A stretch of DNA of 64,000 bases from Limnohabitans sp. 2KL-51 (GTDB lineage: Bacteria > Pseudomonadota > Gammaproteobacteria > Burkholderiales > Burkholderiaceae_C): contig NZ_NESJ01000007.1 in NCBI RefSeq assembly GCF_003063645.1, positions 62,001 through 126,000 on the forward strand. The letters are read 5' to 3'. Both the position numbers and the translations under genes were made by a program. How positions within the stretch are numbered: position 1 is the first letter of the stretch; each line of letters begins with the position of its first letter. Shown here in pieces: positions 16,316 through 24,189 of the stretch. The notes under the pieces are model-generated. The model made no database searches and had not been told where the DNA came from. It saw only the letters and a program-made list of their open reading frames with translations.

Positions 16316-16360
16316 TTGTAAATTTGACTACAATGATGTATATTCGACAACATCGTTGTC
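16316..16360 (+). promoter_or_regulatory. Predicted promoter and operator of the HTH-nucleotidyltransferase gene
   Basis: TTGTAA and TATATT are spaced 17 bases. Immediately after the -10, at 16346-16360, lies the inverted repeat GACAAC-ATC-GTTGTC, ending 16 bases before the start codon. The encoded protein has its own helix-turn-helix, so autoregulation at this site is likely. It implies the last three genes of the locus can be transcribed separately from hsdMS. Confidence 0.45.
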
Positions 16361-16376
16361 AATTAAACATCAAATC

Positions 16377-16976
16377 ATGAACGAAGTCCAGCTCATCGAG
16401 GTTTTTGGCGGTCAGGCCCGATTCAAAGTGTTGCAAGCACTGTTTGCCGAACCGGGTCGGGGATTTGGTCCGCGTGAGCTGGCTGCAGCCTCAAGCATCG
16501 ACCCCGGCAACACGGCGCGGCTGCTCAAGCGCTGGGCAGAGGCGGGCCTGGTGCAGCGCCGTCAGCAAGATGGCCTGCCCCGCTATTACGCCAGCACAGA
16601 CCCCCAACTGGCACCGCTGGTCACCCTCATGCAGCAAGACAGCGCGCTGGTGCGTACGCTGCGGGAAACACTTGAGAAGCTGGTTGGGATCGAAGTGGCC
16701 CTGGTGTTTGGCTCGGTAGCGCGGGGCGAAGCAACAGCCAACAGCGATGTCGACGTGCTGATTCTGGGCACGGCTTCTGAACTCAAGGTCAACGCCGCAC
16801 TCAGGCCTGCAGGTCGCCAGTTGGGCCGTAAGGTGCACGCCACTGCGTGTACGATAGAAGCATTCAGAAAACAGGTACTAAACCGTGAAAGCTTTGCCCA
16901 AGAGGTCGCCCAAAGCCCTCGCATTCCGCTGATTGGACATTTTGATGCTGCGATCTTTTCAGCGCCTGGCCAGTGA
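16377..16976 (+). CDS. HTH-nucleotidyltransferase (MNT-type) protein embedded in the type I R-M locus
   Basis: 199 residues. The N-terminal winged helix-turn-helix (about 8-72, with R-F-K-V-L-Q-A-L-F and L-A-A-A-S-S-I-D-P-G-N-T-A-R-L-L-K-R) resembles ArsR-type domains. It is followed by a minimal nucleotidyltransferase domain with G-S-V-A-R-G-E-A near 112-119 and S-D-V-D-V-L-I at 123-129, the metal-binding GS...DxD signature. In MntA/HepT-type modules an MNT protein inactivates a HEPN partner by AMP transfer; here a HEPN-like gene overlaps its 3' end by 32 bases. An in-frame TTG at 16356 is an alternative start but lies inside the operator. Role: antitoxin-like control or regulator of restriction (inference). 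Confidence 0.75.
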   Translation: MNEVQLIEVFGGQARFKVLQALFAEPGRGFGPRELAAASSIDPGNTARLLKRWAEAGLVQRRQQDGLPRYYASTDPQLAPLVTLMQQDSALVRTLRETLEKLVGIEVALVFGSVARGEATANSDVDVLILGTASELKVNAALRPAGRQLGRKVHATACTIEAFRKQVLNRESFAQEVAQSPRIPLIGHFDAAIFSAPGQ

Positions 16977-17412
16977 ACCAGATGCACCCGTCAAACAGCA
17001 AGCGACCAACGCCAAGGACGCAGTGGCTTGGCTGCAGAGTGCGCAGGTCAAGTTGACGGATGCTCGGCAAACCGCCGTGTCATCCGGCACCCGCATGGAC
17101 GCGGCCTGGGACGCCGTGCTGATGGCTTGCCTGGCTGTGGCTGCTGCGCAGGGCTGGCGCATCACCAGTGACAAAGGCCACCATGCCGCAGCACTTGAGG
17201 GGGCCGCACAAGCGGTATCTCTGAGTGTCATGGCCTTCGACGAACTGGACACCCTGCGCGATTGGCGCAACCGCAAATACCGGGCTGGCTTTCAAGTCGA
17301 TTCTGATGAACTGGCAGAGGCGCTTGAACTGGTCGAGTCCTTTCTGAAAACCGTGGCCAACTGGTTTGCCGAGCACCACGCCAAACTGCTCACCCGAGGC
17401 CTGCAGCCATGA
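16945..17412 (+). CDS. HEPN-like helical protein, coupled to hsdR
   Basis: 155 residues, predicted all-helical. The start M-L-R-S-F-Q-R-L lies inside the end of the nucleotidyltransferase gene; an upstream TTG in frame is possible. The segment L-R-D-W-R-N-R-K-Y-R-A-G near 104-115 corresponds to the R-N-x4-Y/H region of HEPN domains, but the catalytic histidine of RNase-type HEPN toxins is absent (tyrosine instead). Pairing with an MNT gene supports the HEPN call. Its stop overlaps the hsdR start as ATGA, so restriction-subunit translation depends on it. It could be a structural or regulatory HEPN protein rather than a toxin. Confidence 0.6.
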   Translation: MLRSFQRLASEPDAPVKQQATNAKDAVAWLQSAQVKLTDARQTAVSSGTRMDAAWDAVLMACLAVAAAQGWRITSDKGHHAAALEGAAQAVSLSVMAFDELDTLRDWRNRKYRAGFQVDSDELAEALELVESFLKTVANWFAEHHAKLLTRGLQP

Positions 17413-19745
17413 ACGAAGCCGAAACCCGCGCCGAACACATCGACCCGGCCCTTGCCGCCGCGGGCTGGGGCCCGGTGGATGGCAGCCGTATCTTGCGCGA
17501 GCACAACATCACGGTGGGCCGCCTGCAAGGCGCGGGCAAGCGGGCGCGGGCCGACATTGCGGACTATGTGCTGGTCTACCGCAACACCAAGCTGGCTGTG
17601 ATCGAGGCCAAAGCCTGGGCCAAGCCGCTGACCGAGGGCGTGGGCCAGGCCAAGAGCTACGCGGCCAAACTGGCTATTCGGCGCGCGTTCGCCACCAACG
17701 GCCAGGGCATCTACGGCATCGACATGCACACGGGGGCTGAAGCGCAAGTGGCCCGCTACCCCACGCCCGACGAGCTGTGGGACATGGCCTTTGGCGAAAG
17801 CGAAGCGCAAGCCGCCGCCTGGCGCAAACGTTTTGCCGCCGTACCGCTCGAAGACAAAGGCGGCACCTGGACGGGCCGCTATTACCAAGAGAGCGCCATC
17901 ACCCGCGTGCTGGAGGCGGTGGCCAATGGCAAAGACCGTGTGCTGCTGACGCTGGCCACAGGCACGGGCAAAACCTTCATCGCGTTTCAGCTGGCGTGGA
18001 AGCTGTTTCACAGCCGCTGGAACCTCAAGGACTGGAAAGAGGACACAGAGCCCAGTCGCCGCCCACGCATCCTCTTTCTGGCAGACCGCAACATCCTGGC
18101 CGATCAGGCGTTCACCGCGTTCTCGCCCTTCCCCGAAGATGCGGTGGTTCGCATCGACCCCAGCGACATCAAGAAAAAAGGCCGTGTGCCCAAGAACGGC
18201 AGCGTGTTCTTCACGATCTTCCAGACCTTCATGAGCGGGCCGGGGGAGACCCCCTACTTTGGCGAATACCCGCCGGACTTTTTTGACTTCATCATCATCG
18301 ACGAGTGCCACCGGGGCGGCGCGAATGACGAAGGCAGCTGGCGGGCGATTCTGGAGTACTTCAGCCCCGCCGTGCAGCTGGGCCTCACGGCCACGCCCAA
18401 GCGCACGATCAACGCCGACACCTATGGCTATTTTGGTGACCCGGTTTACACCTACTCGCTCAAGGACGGCATCAACGATGGCTTTTTGACGCCGTTTCGC
18501 GTCAAGCAGATCGTGACCACGCTGGACGATTACGTCTACACCGCCGACGACATGGTGCTGGACGGCGAAGTGCAGCAAGGCAAGCGCTACGAAGAAAAAG
18601 ACTTCAACCGCAGCATCGAAATCAAAGAGCGTGAGGCCTACCGCGTCAAGCTGTTCATGGACAGCATCGACCAGCGCGAAAAAACCATCGTGTTTTGCGC
18701 CACCCAGCCACACGCCCTGCTTGTGCGTGACCTGATCAACCAGATGAAGATCAGCCCCGCGCCTGACTACTGCGTGCGTGTTACCTCTGATGACGGCAAG
18801 CTGGGTGAGCAGCACCTGAGCCAGTTTCAGGACAACGAAAAATCGCTGCCCACCATCCTGACCACGTCGCAAAAACTCTCGACAGGCGTGGACGCCCGCA
18901 ACGTGCGCAACATCGTGTTGATGCGGCCTGTGAATTCGATGATCGAGTTCAAGCAAATCATCGGGCGCGGCACGCGCCTGTATGACGGCAAGGACTACTT
19001 CACGATCTATGACTTTGTGAAGGCGCACCACCTGTTCAGCGACCCGGAATGGGACGGCGAACCTGTGGAGCCCGAGGCACCGACCGAAAAGCCTTTGCCC
19101 CCGAGCTGGCAACCGCAAGACCCGACCGAACCACCCAAGGCGAGCATGCCGGGCGAAGACCGTCCGGGCAAGCTGGTGGTCAAGCTGGCCGACGGCAAAA
19201 CCCGTACCATCCAGCACATCACCTCCACCAGCTACTGGGGCCCAGACGGCAAGCCCCTGTCACCCGCGCAGTTTTTGGAAAGCCTGTTTGGCGCCCTGCC
19301 CGAGTTCTTCAAGAACGAAGACGAGCTGCGCACCCTGTGGGCCGACCCGACCACGCGCAAGGCTCTGCTCGGCGGCCTGGCCGACAAAGGCTTTGGCCGT
19401 GACCCGCTGCGCGAGATGCAACGCATCATCGAAGCCGAAAAAAGCGACCTCTTCGACGTGCTGGCCTACGTGGCCTTTGCCCTGCCCACAGAAACCCGCG
19501 CCAGCCGCGCCCAACGCGCCAAGGCCCACAACGCAGTGACCTATGGGCAAAAGCAACAAGCGTTTTTGGCCTTTGTGCTCGACCAGTACGTGACCCAAGG
19601 CGTGGACGAACTCGACTCAGACAAGCTCACTCCGCTGCTCAAGCTGCGCTACAACAACGCGCTGCATGACGCGATGGCGGAATTGGGGGATGCGGTGCAG
19701 GTGCGGCAGGCGTTTGTGGGGATGCAGCGGTATCTTTACCTTTAA
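17409..19745 (+). CDS. hsdR: Type I restriction endonuclease subunit HsdR (EcoEI-type)
   Basis: 778 residues, the length usual for EcoEI-like R subunits. The N-terminal PD-(D/E)xK nuclease is visible with D52 and E66-A-K68 in A-D-Y-V-L...I-E-A-K. An SF2 translocase follows: A-T-G-T-G-K-T at 183-189, D-E-C-H at 298-301, G-L-T-A-T-P-K-R, and motif VI G-R-G-T-R-L. The C-terminal ~200 residues are the EcoEI_R_C-like helical region. It cleaves unmethylated DNA after ATP-driven translocation, together with HsdM and HsdS. It is separated from hsdS by the MNT/HEPN-like pair, which is unusual. Confidence 0.95.
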   Translation: MNEAETRAEHIDPALAAAGWGPVDGSRILREHNITVGRLQGAGKRARADIADYVLVYRNTKLAVIEAKAWAKPLTEGVGQAKSYAAKLAIRRAFATNGQGIYGIDMHTGAEAQVARYPTPDELWDMAFGESEAQAAAWRKRFAAVPLEDKGGTWTGRYYQESAITRVLEAVANGKDRVLLTLATGTGKTFIAFQLAWKLFHSRWNLKDWKEDTEPSRRPRILFLADRNILADQAFTAFSPFPEDAVVRIDPSDIKKKGRVPKNGSVFFTIFQTFMSGPGETPYFGEYPPDFFDFIIIDECHRGGANDEGSWRAILEYFSPAVQLGLTATPKRTINADTYGYFGDPVYTYSLKDGINDGFLTPFRVKQIVTTLDDYVYTADDMVLDGEVQQGKRYEEKDFNRSIEIKEREAYRVKLFMDSIDQREKTIVFCATQPHALLVRDLINQMKISPAPDYCVRVTSDDGKLGEQHLSQFQDNEKSLPTILTTSQKLSTGVDARNVRNIVLMRPVNSMIEFKQIIGRGTRLYDGKDYFTIYDFVKAHHLFSDPEWDGEPVEPEAPTEKPLPPSWQPQDPTEPPKASMPGEDRPGKLVVKLADGKTRTIQHITSTSYWGPDGKPLSPAQFLESLFGALPEFFKNEDELRTLWADPTTRKALLGGLADKGFGRDPLREMQRIIEAEKSDLFDVLAYVAFALPTETRASRAQRAKAHNAVTYGQKQQAFLAFVLDQYVTQGVDELDSDKLTPLLKLRYNNALHDAMAELGDAVQVRQAFVGMQRYLYL

Positions 19746-19774
19746 AACTTTGAAACCTGGCAGTCGCAGTCCAG

Positions 19775-20014
19775 ACGATTGTGGACCTGGACATGCGCGA
19801 GCTGGCTGCCACGGGCTTAACCTCTAACCGCTTGCGCCAGATCTTGGCCATCTATTTACTGAACGATCTGGCCTACGACTGGCGAGCGGGAGCGGCTTGG
19901 TTCGAGTCGCAACTGGTGGACTTTGACGTGAGCAGTAACCAAGGCAACTGGCTGTATGTGAGCAGCTGCGACACAGACCTGCTCCAGCACCTGCACAAAG
20001 CCAGTGCATGCTGA
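19775..20014 (+). pseudogene. Broken 3' fragment of a DASH cryptochrome gene
   Basis: The translation T-I-V-D-L-D-M-R-E-L-A-A-T-G-L-T-S-N-R-L-R-Q-I matches residues near 355 of the intact DASH cryptochrome in this window. It continues with D-W-R-A-G-A-A-W-F-E-S-Q-L, then V-D-F-D-V-S-S-N-Q-G-N-W-L-Y-V-S. Similarity stops after about 68 codons and the frame ends in unrelated residues. No 5' part exists; the fragment begins 30 bases after hsdR. It is a decayed paralogue or xenologue, not a functional gene. Confidence 0.85.
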
Positions 20015-20235
20015 TCGTTGTCCTATTCGATTCGTAACTGGCCGCCCTGTGCTGGAACGCAACCAGCCAACGCCTTCCCACCGCCTGGGCGCGTCAGCTG
20101 ATCATTTTCTAAACCCTGGCTGCTTTGGACTACATCTTCTGGCTGCGCAGGCAGTGGACTGAGCCGTTGACGCTGGCGGGCATTGCGCTCCTGGTGGCGG
20201 GGAAAGTCGGAGGGGTTAAGATCAAGTCGGTGTGA
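20008..20235 (+). pseudogene. Broken 3' fragment of an EamA transporter gene
   Basis: Read in one frame, this stretch matches the last ~75 codons of the intact EamA gene: L-C-W-N-A-T-S-Q-R-L-P-T-A, then L-R-R-Q-W-T-E-P-L-T-L-A-G-I-A-L-L-V-A-G. It has in-frame stops at the positions of a tryptophan (TAA near 20035) and a glutamate (TAA at 20110-20112). It follows the cryptochrome fragment directly; the TRIC gene that separates the intact pair is missing. Confidence 0.85.
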
Positions 20236-20243
20236 AACGGCAC

Positions 20244-21128
20244 TCATGGCATGGTCATGCACACCTTCATGAAGGCATCCACGGCTGGGGTCTGGGTCCG
20301 GGACACCGAAGTCATCAGGCAAATTGTTCGGAATGCAGACAGGCTGTCAATGGGTCGAAAAGTCAGGTGATCCAGGTCAAAGCATTCCAGCAAGGTTTTT
20401 GACAGCACACCAATAGCCAAGCCTTCGCGGATCAAACCCAACATGGTGCCCACTTGTGCCACCTCGTAGGCAGGCTCCAAGAGAAACCCCAGTCGTCGAA
20501 ATTCTGTATCAATGGTTTGCCTGAGATGGCCCGTTGAGTTCACCACCACCAAGGGATAGGGCTTCAGATCGGCCCATGAAAGTAGCTGCTTTTCAGTCAA
20601 GACATGCCCCTGCGGCAACACCGCTCCCAGGGCCTCCTCGAACAGCGCTGTTTGATGAAACTCGCGCCCCTCTGCATAGGCTGGCGTCAAGGCGACATCG
20701 ACCGTGCCTATGCGCAACATGTCCAGACACTGGTCGGAAAGGACATCCACCAATTGCACATCAATGTCAGGGTGGCGGTGCAGGAATGCGGCAATGGCTC
20801 GCGGCGCATAACCGGCGGCCAAGGAAGGCACCGCCGCAATCATGAGCTTGCCACGCTCGCCTGAGATGAATTCCCGAATCCGAACCTGTGAATGCTGGAT
20901 GCTTTCATCGAGCGTTGTGGCCAGCGCATAAAACTCCTGCCCCACCACCGTGAGTTTGACTTTGCGCGTATGACGATCAAACAACTGAGCCCCCAGCAGA
21001 CTTTCCAGTTTTTTGATGCTGGAACTGAGCGCGGGCTGCGAGATGTGGCAGTCCCTGGCCGCCTGACTGAAACTCAAAGTCCGGGCCAAAGCCAGAAACA
21101 CCTCCACCTGTCGAAAAGTTATATTCAT
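20244..21128 (-). CDS. LysR family transcriptional regulator
   Basis: 294 residues. The N-terminal winged helix-turn-helix is clear (F-R-Q-V-E-V-F-L-A-L-A, S-Q-A-A-R-D-C-H-I-S-Q-P-A-L-S-S-S-I-K-K-L-E, about 5-45). It is followed by a periplasmic-binding-protein-like effector domain (about 90-290). It is transcribed divergently from the dioxygenase operon with an 89-base gap, the classic LysR arrangement, and so probably activates that operon in response to its substrate or a pathway intermediate. Confidence 0.88.
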   Translation of the reverse strand: MNITFRQVEVFLALARTLSFSQAARDCHISQPALSSSIKKLESLLGAQLFDRHTRKVKLTVVGQEFYALATTLDESIQHSQVRIREFISGERGKLMIAAVPSLAAGYAPRAIAAFLHRHPDIDVQLVDVLSDQCLDMLRIGTVDVALTPAYAEGREFHQTALFEEALGAVLPQGHVLTEKQLLSWADLKPYPLVVVNSTGHLRQTIDTEFRRLGFLLEPAYEVAQVGTMLGLIREGLAIGVLSKTLLECFDLDHLTFRPIDSLSAFRTICLMTSVSRTQTPAVDAFMKVCMTMP

Positions 21129-21133
21129 TTTTC

Positions 21134-21172
21134 CTATAAATACATCAAAAAAACAAAATTGACTTATAAATA
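21134..21172. promoter_or_regulatory. Divergent regulatory region between LysR gene and dioxygenase operon
   Basis: The gap is strongly AT-rich and carries CTATAAATA (21134) and TTATAAATA (21164), 30 bases apart. A TTGACT at 21159 could be a -35 element for the dioxygenase operon. These are candidate LysR contact sites. Confidence 0.3.
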
Positions 21173-21217
21173 TAACTCACTTACGCTTGATTTCAGTCAA
21201 AAATGAAGGACACCAAG

Positions 21218-22090
21218 ATGCAAGCCATGGAAAACGTTGACACCTTGGAGGTGATTGCCTCCCATAAAGCACTTGGAGCTGACATTGCTGGCATCGACTT
21301 GTCAAAGCCCTTGAGTGCGCACCAGCTCGACACCATCCGACAGGCTTGGCAAGAGCACTTGGTTCTCCGGTTCAGAAATCAAGGGCATGTGAGCTTTGAG
21401 CAACAAATCGCCTTTTCCAAGCATTTTGGTCCTTTGGACAAACGCCCCACCGTCAGCCACGGCATGAGCAAGACGCATGACGAATTGCCGCCAGAAATTG
21501 CCGTGATTTCGAACGTGAAAGTTGGCGGTGTACCGGTCGGTGCACTTGGGGATGGCGAAGCTGTTTGGCATGCGGACATGACCTACAACGAATTTCCGCC
21601 GAAAGGCGCGTGCCTGTTCAGCAAGGAAGTGCCCCCATCGGGTGGAGACACCCACTTTGCCAACATGTACATGGCCTACGACAGCTTGTCCGATGAACTC
21701 AAGCAGCGCATTCAACATCTGAGTTGCGTACACGATGCCAGTCGAAACAGTGCCGGTGAGTTGCGACTGGGATTTACCGACAACACCGACCCCACACAAA
21801 CGGTAGGCGCCGTTCATCCCCTGGTGACCACTCAACCGCAAACCGGCAAAAAAGCCTTGATGCTGGGGCGTCGCCGCAATGCTTACATCAAAGGCCTCGC
21901 ACTGCAGGAAAGCGAGTCCTTGCTGGATGCACTGTGGGCTCACGCCACCCAGGATCGTTTCACTTGGACCCAGGTTTGGACGGTTGGCGACGTCATGATG
22001 TGGGACAACACTTGTACCTTGCACAAACGGGATGCTTTTGATCCCCATTCACGCAGGCTCATGTATCGCACGCAAATCGCATCTCGCTAA
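21218..22090 (+). CDS. TauD/TfdA family 2-oxoglutarate- and Fe(II)-dependent dioxygenase
   Basis: 290 residues. The start at M-Q-A-M-E is chosen because AAGGA lies seven bases upstream; an ATG 15 bases earlier has no ribosome site. The iron triad is visible as H118-x-D120 (V-W-H-A-D-M-T-Y) with the distal histidine in C-T-L-H-K-R-D near 269, followed by the 2-oxoglutarate arginine in S-R-R-L-M-Y-R near 280. Members hydroxylate taurine, phenoxyacetates, carnitine precursors and other carboxylates or sulfonates. This is the first gene of an operon with a receptor, an enolase-superfamily enzyme and an SDR, so it likely starts a catabolic route. Confidence 0.9.
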   Translation: MQAMENVDTLEVIASHKALGADIAGIDLSKPLSAHQLDTIRQAWQEHLVLRFRNQGHVSFEQQIAFSKHFGPLDKRPTVSHGMSKTHDELPPEIAVISNVKVGGVPVGALGDGEAVWHADMTYNEFPPKGACLFSKEVPPSGGDTHFANMYMAYDSLSDELKQRIQHLSCVHDASRNSAGELRLGFTDNTDPTQTVGAVHPLVTTQPQTGKKALMLGRRRNAYIKGLALQESESLLDALWAHATQDRFTWTQVWTVGDVMMWDNTCTLHKRDAFDPHSRRLMYRTQIASR

Positions 22091-22149
22091 ATAACGGCCC
22101 TTCCGACAACACCCACTGTTCAGACTCTCAACGATTAGGAGACAACCAC

Positions 22150-23094
22150 ATGCTTCACCGCACAAGACGTCACATATTGACCCTGGGCTTACTGGCGGGT
22201 TTGTCCGCACCCAGCTGGGGCCAGCAGCAGCCCATCATGCGCATCGTGCATGGCTCCGGTGCAGGGGCTCCGCAAGATGTGATGCTGCGCATACTGGCCG
22301 ATGAAATCAGCAAAGCCACCGGGCGCAACGTGATTGTGGAGCCCAAGCCAGGCGCCTCGGGTCAATTGGCCATGTCTTTCTTGAAACAAGCGCCTGCCGA
22401 TGGCCTTACCATGCTGGCCGATGGGACAGGCATCACCTCCATATTGCAATTGCCAGGCCGCCTTCATGAATGGACCGATTTCGAACCTCTTTACCGGGTT
22501 CAGCTCGACCCCTTTGCCTTGTATGCACTGCCCCAGAAATTCAAAGACTTCGGTGCCTTTGCCGAAGAAATGCGCGTCAAGAAAGACCATGTTCGGATTG
22601 GCGGGTATGCCATCGGTGGTCCGTTTCAGATGGTCATGATGCAATTGAGCCGCAGGGTCGATGGCGATTTCAGCTGGATCCCTTACGACAGCGGCGGCAA
22701 AGCCATTGCCGCAGTCATTGGCGAACAGATCGAAGGCGCTGTCAGCAACGTCAGTGTCGCGGGCACCTTTTCGCCGCGCACCAAGATTCTGGCCCAGACT
22801 GGCGAAGCTCGGTTGGCCCAATTGCCCGATGTGCCCACGCTCAAAGAATTGGGCATTGACATCGTCAAGTACCACTGGCGCGGGTTGTTCATAAAGAAAG
22901 GCACCCCCGAGGCCTTGATCGAACGCAACTACGCCATGATCAAAGCAGGGGTTGCTTCGGCACGGTTTCAAAAATACCTCAAAGAATCGGGCACGATTGA
23001 AGGCACCATCAGCCGTACAGCAATGTCCGACATGCTCACCGAGCAGGCACGCAACGACACGCAGTTGCTCAAGCAACTCAAGATGATTCCATGA
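22150..23094 (+). CDS. Bug-family tripartite tricarboxylate transporter receptor
   Basis: 314 residues. A signal peptide with R-T-R-R-H then a hydrophobic stretch ends near W-G-Q. The mature part begins with the Bug pattern I-M-R-I-V-H-G-S-G-A-G-A-P-Q-D and continues with G-R-N-V-I-V-E-P-K-P-G-A-S-G. Bug receptors bind carboxylates in the periplasm for TctAB-type permeases. AGGAG precedes the start. No permease genes lie nearby, so it must use a permease encoded elsewhere or act as a sensor. The divergence of the first binding loop from the usual P-F-x-P-G-G may indicate a distinct ligand. Confidence 0.88.
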   Translation: MLHRTRRHILTLGLLAGLSAPSWGQQQPIMRIVHGSGAGAPQDVMLRILADEISKATGRNVIVEPKPGASGQLAMSFLKQAPADGLTMLADGTGITSILQLPGRLHEWTDFEPLYRVQLDPFALYALPQKFKDFGAFAEEMRVKKDHVRIGGYAIGGPFQMVMMQLSRRVDGDFSWIPYDSGGKAIAAVIGEQIEGAVSNVSVAGTFSPRTKILAQTGEARLAQLPDVPTLKELGIDIVKYHWRGLFIKKGTPEALIERNYAMIKAGVASARFQKYLKESGTIEGTISRTAMSDMLTEQARNDTQLLKQLKMIP

Positions 23095-23103
23095 AAGTTC
23101 TTC

Positions 23104-24189
23104 TTGTCCAGAATTGAAAAAATCCAGCTGCATGACTTGCGCATGCCTTTCAAAGAGCCCTATCCAAGCGCGATTGCCACACTCACCGCTTTGGAAACCC
23201 TGCTGGTGATCGTGACCACAGATGACGGCGCCGTCGGCTTTGGCGAAGCAGCCATTGTGGAAGGCTATACCCATGAGACAAGGCAGGGCGGGTGGGACTT
23301 TTGCCAGCATTACGCCAAGAAAGCAATCGGCTTGCATTGTCACGAAGCCATGGCACTTTGGCTTGAACATCGCAGCTTGCATTCGCACGCCGTGGCGGCT
23401 CTGGTCAGTGCTGTCGAAATGGCAATGTCCCACCCTGTGCTGGGACCGCATACCGAAACAGTCTCCGTGCCCATGCTCGCACCCGTCAACGCCAAAAACA
23501 AGAGCCAGATCCATGACGAAGTGGATCGACTTTTGGCGAACGGATTCAAGACACTGAAGGTCAAAGTCGGCTTTGATGTGGCGAGCGATCTGGAGCGTCT
23601 GGCCTGGATACAGGCGCACGTCAACGGCCGTGCCACCCTAAGGCTCGATGGCAACCAAGGCTATCAACTTGCACAAGCTGTTGAATTTGTTCAGTGCATG
23701 TCACCACAGTTCATTGAACTCTTTGAGCAACCCTGCAAGGACACAGATTGGGAGGCAGCAGCCCAAGTCGCCCGCATCAGTCCGGTGCCCATGATGCTGG
23801 ACGAATCCATCTTCGAACCACAGGACATTGAAAAAGCCGCACAACTGCAAGCGGCCCAGTACATCAAGCTGAAACTCGTGAAATCGGGTGGCATCGATCC
23901 ACTGATGGCCGATCTGGAAAGTATCACCCAGCATGGCATGAAACGGGTGCTTGGCAACGGTGTGGCCTCTGAAATTGGTTGCTGGATGGAAGCCTGTGTT
24001 GCCCGTTCCACCATCGTCAATGCAGGTGAGTTCAATGGCTTTCTCAAGCCAAAGGACCACATTTTCCAAACGCCCCTGTGTTTCGCTGACGGCTGCATTG
24101 TTCTCCCCACAGGCTACTGGCCTGCACTGGACATGTCTGCGATTCAACGTCTCTCTGTTCAGCAAGCACTCATCCATTCAGAGGCCTGA
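23104..24189 (+). CDS. Enolase superfamily (mandelate racemase/muconate lactonizing) enzyme
   Basis: 361 residues beginning at a TTG codon (S-R-I-E-K-I-Q-L). The frame is closed by a stop ten bases upstream and the next ATG would delete the conserved first strand, so TTG is the only sensible start. Seen: K-V-K-V-G near residue 155 (general base), D-G-N-Q-G-Y near 180, E-L-F-E-Q-P near 205, M-L-D-E-S near 235, K-L-K-L-V-K-S-G-G near 258 and G-N-G-V-A-S-E-I-G near 285. Three acidic metal ligands and two lysines fit the muconate lactonizing/dipeptide epimerase subgroup. The reaction would be proton abstraction alpha to a carboxylate (racemisation, cycloisomerisation or dehydration). Confidence 0.85.
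   Translation: MSRIEKIQLHDLRMPFKEPYPSAIATLTALETLLVIVTTDDGAVGFGEAAIVEGYTHETRQGGWDFCQHYAKKAIGLHCHEAMALWLEHRSLHSHAVAALVSAVEMAMSHPVLGPHTETVSVPMLAPVNAKNKSQIHDEVDRLLANGFKTLKVKVGFDVASDLERLAWIQAHVNGRATLRLDGNQGYQLAQAVEFVQCMSPQFIELFEQPCKDTDWEAAAQVARISPVPMMLDESIFEPQDIEKAAQLQAAQYIKLKLVKSGGIDPLMADLESITQHGMKRVLGNGVASEIGCWMEACVARSTIVNAGEFNGFLKPKDHIFQTPLCFADGCIVLPTGYWPALDMSAIQRLSVQQALIHSEA

Noticed and set aside
17292..19217. Open frame of 641 codons on the minus strand
   Set aside because: Antisense of hsdR, which has all expected motifs.
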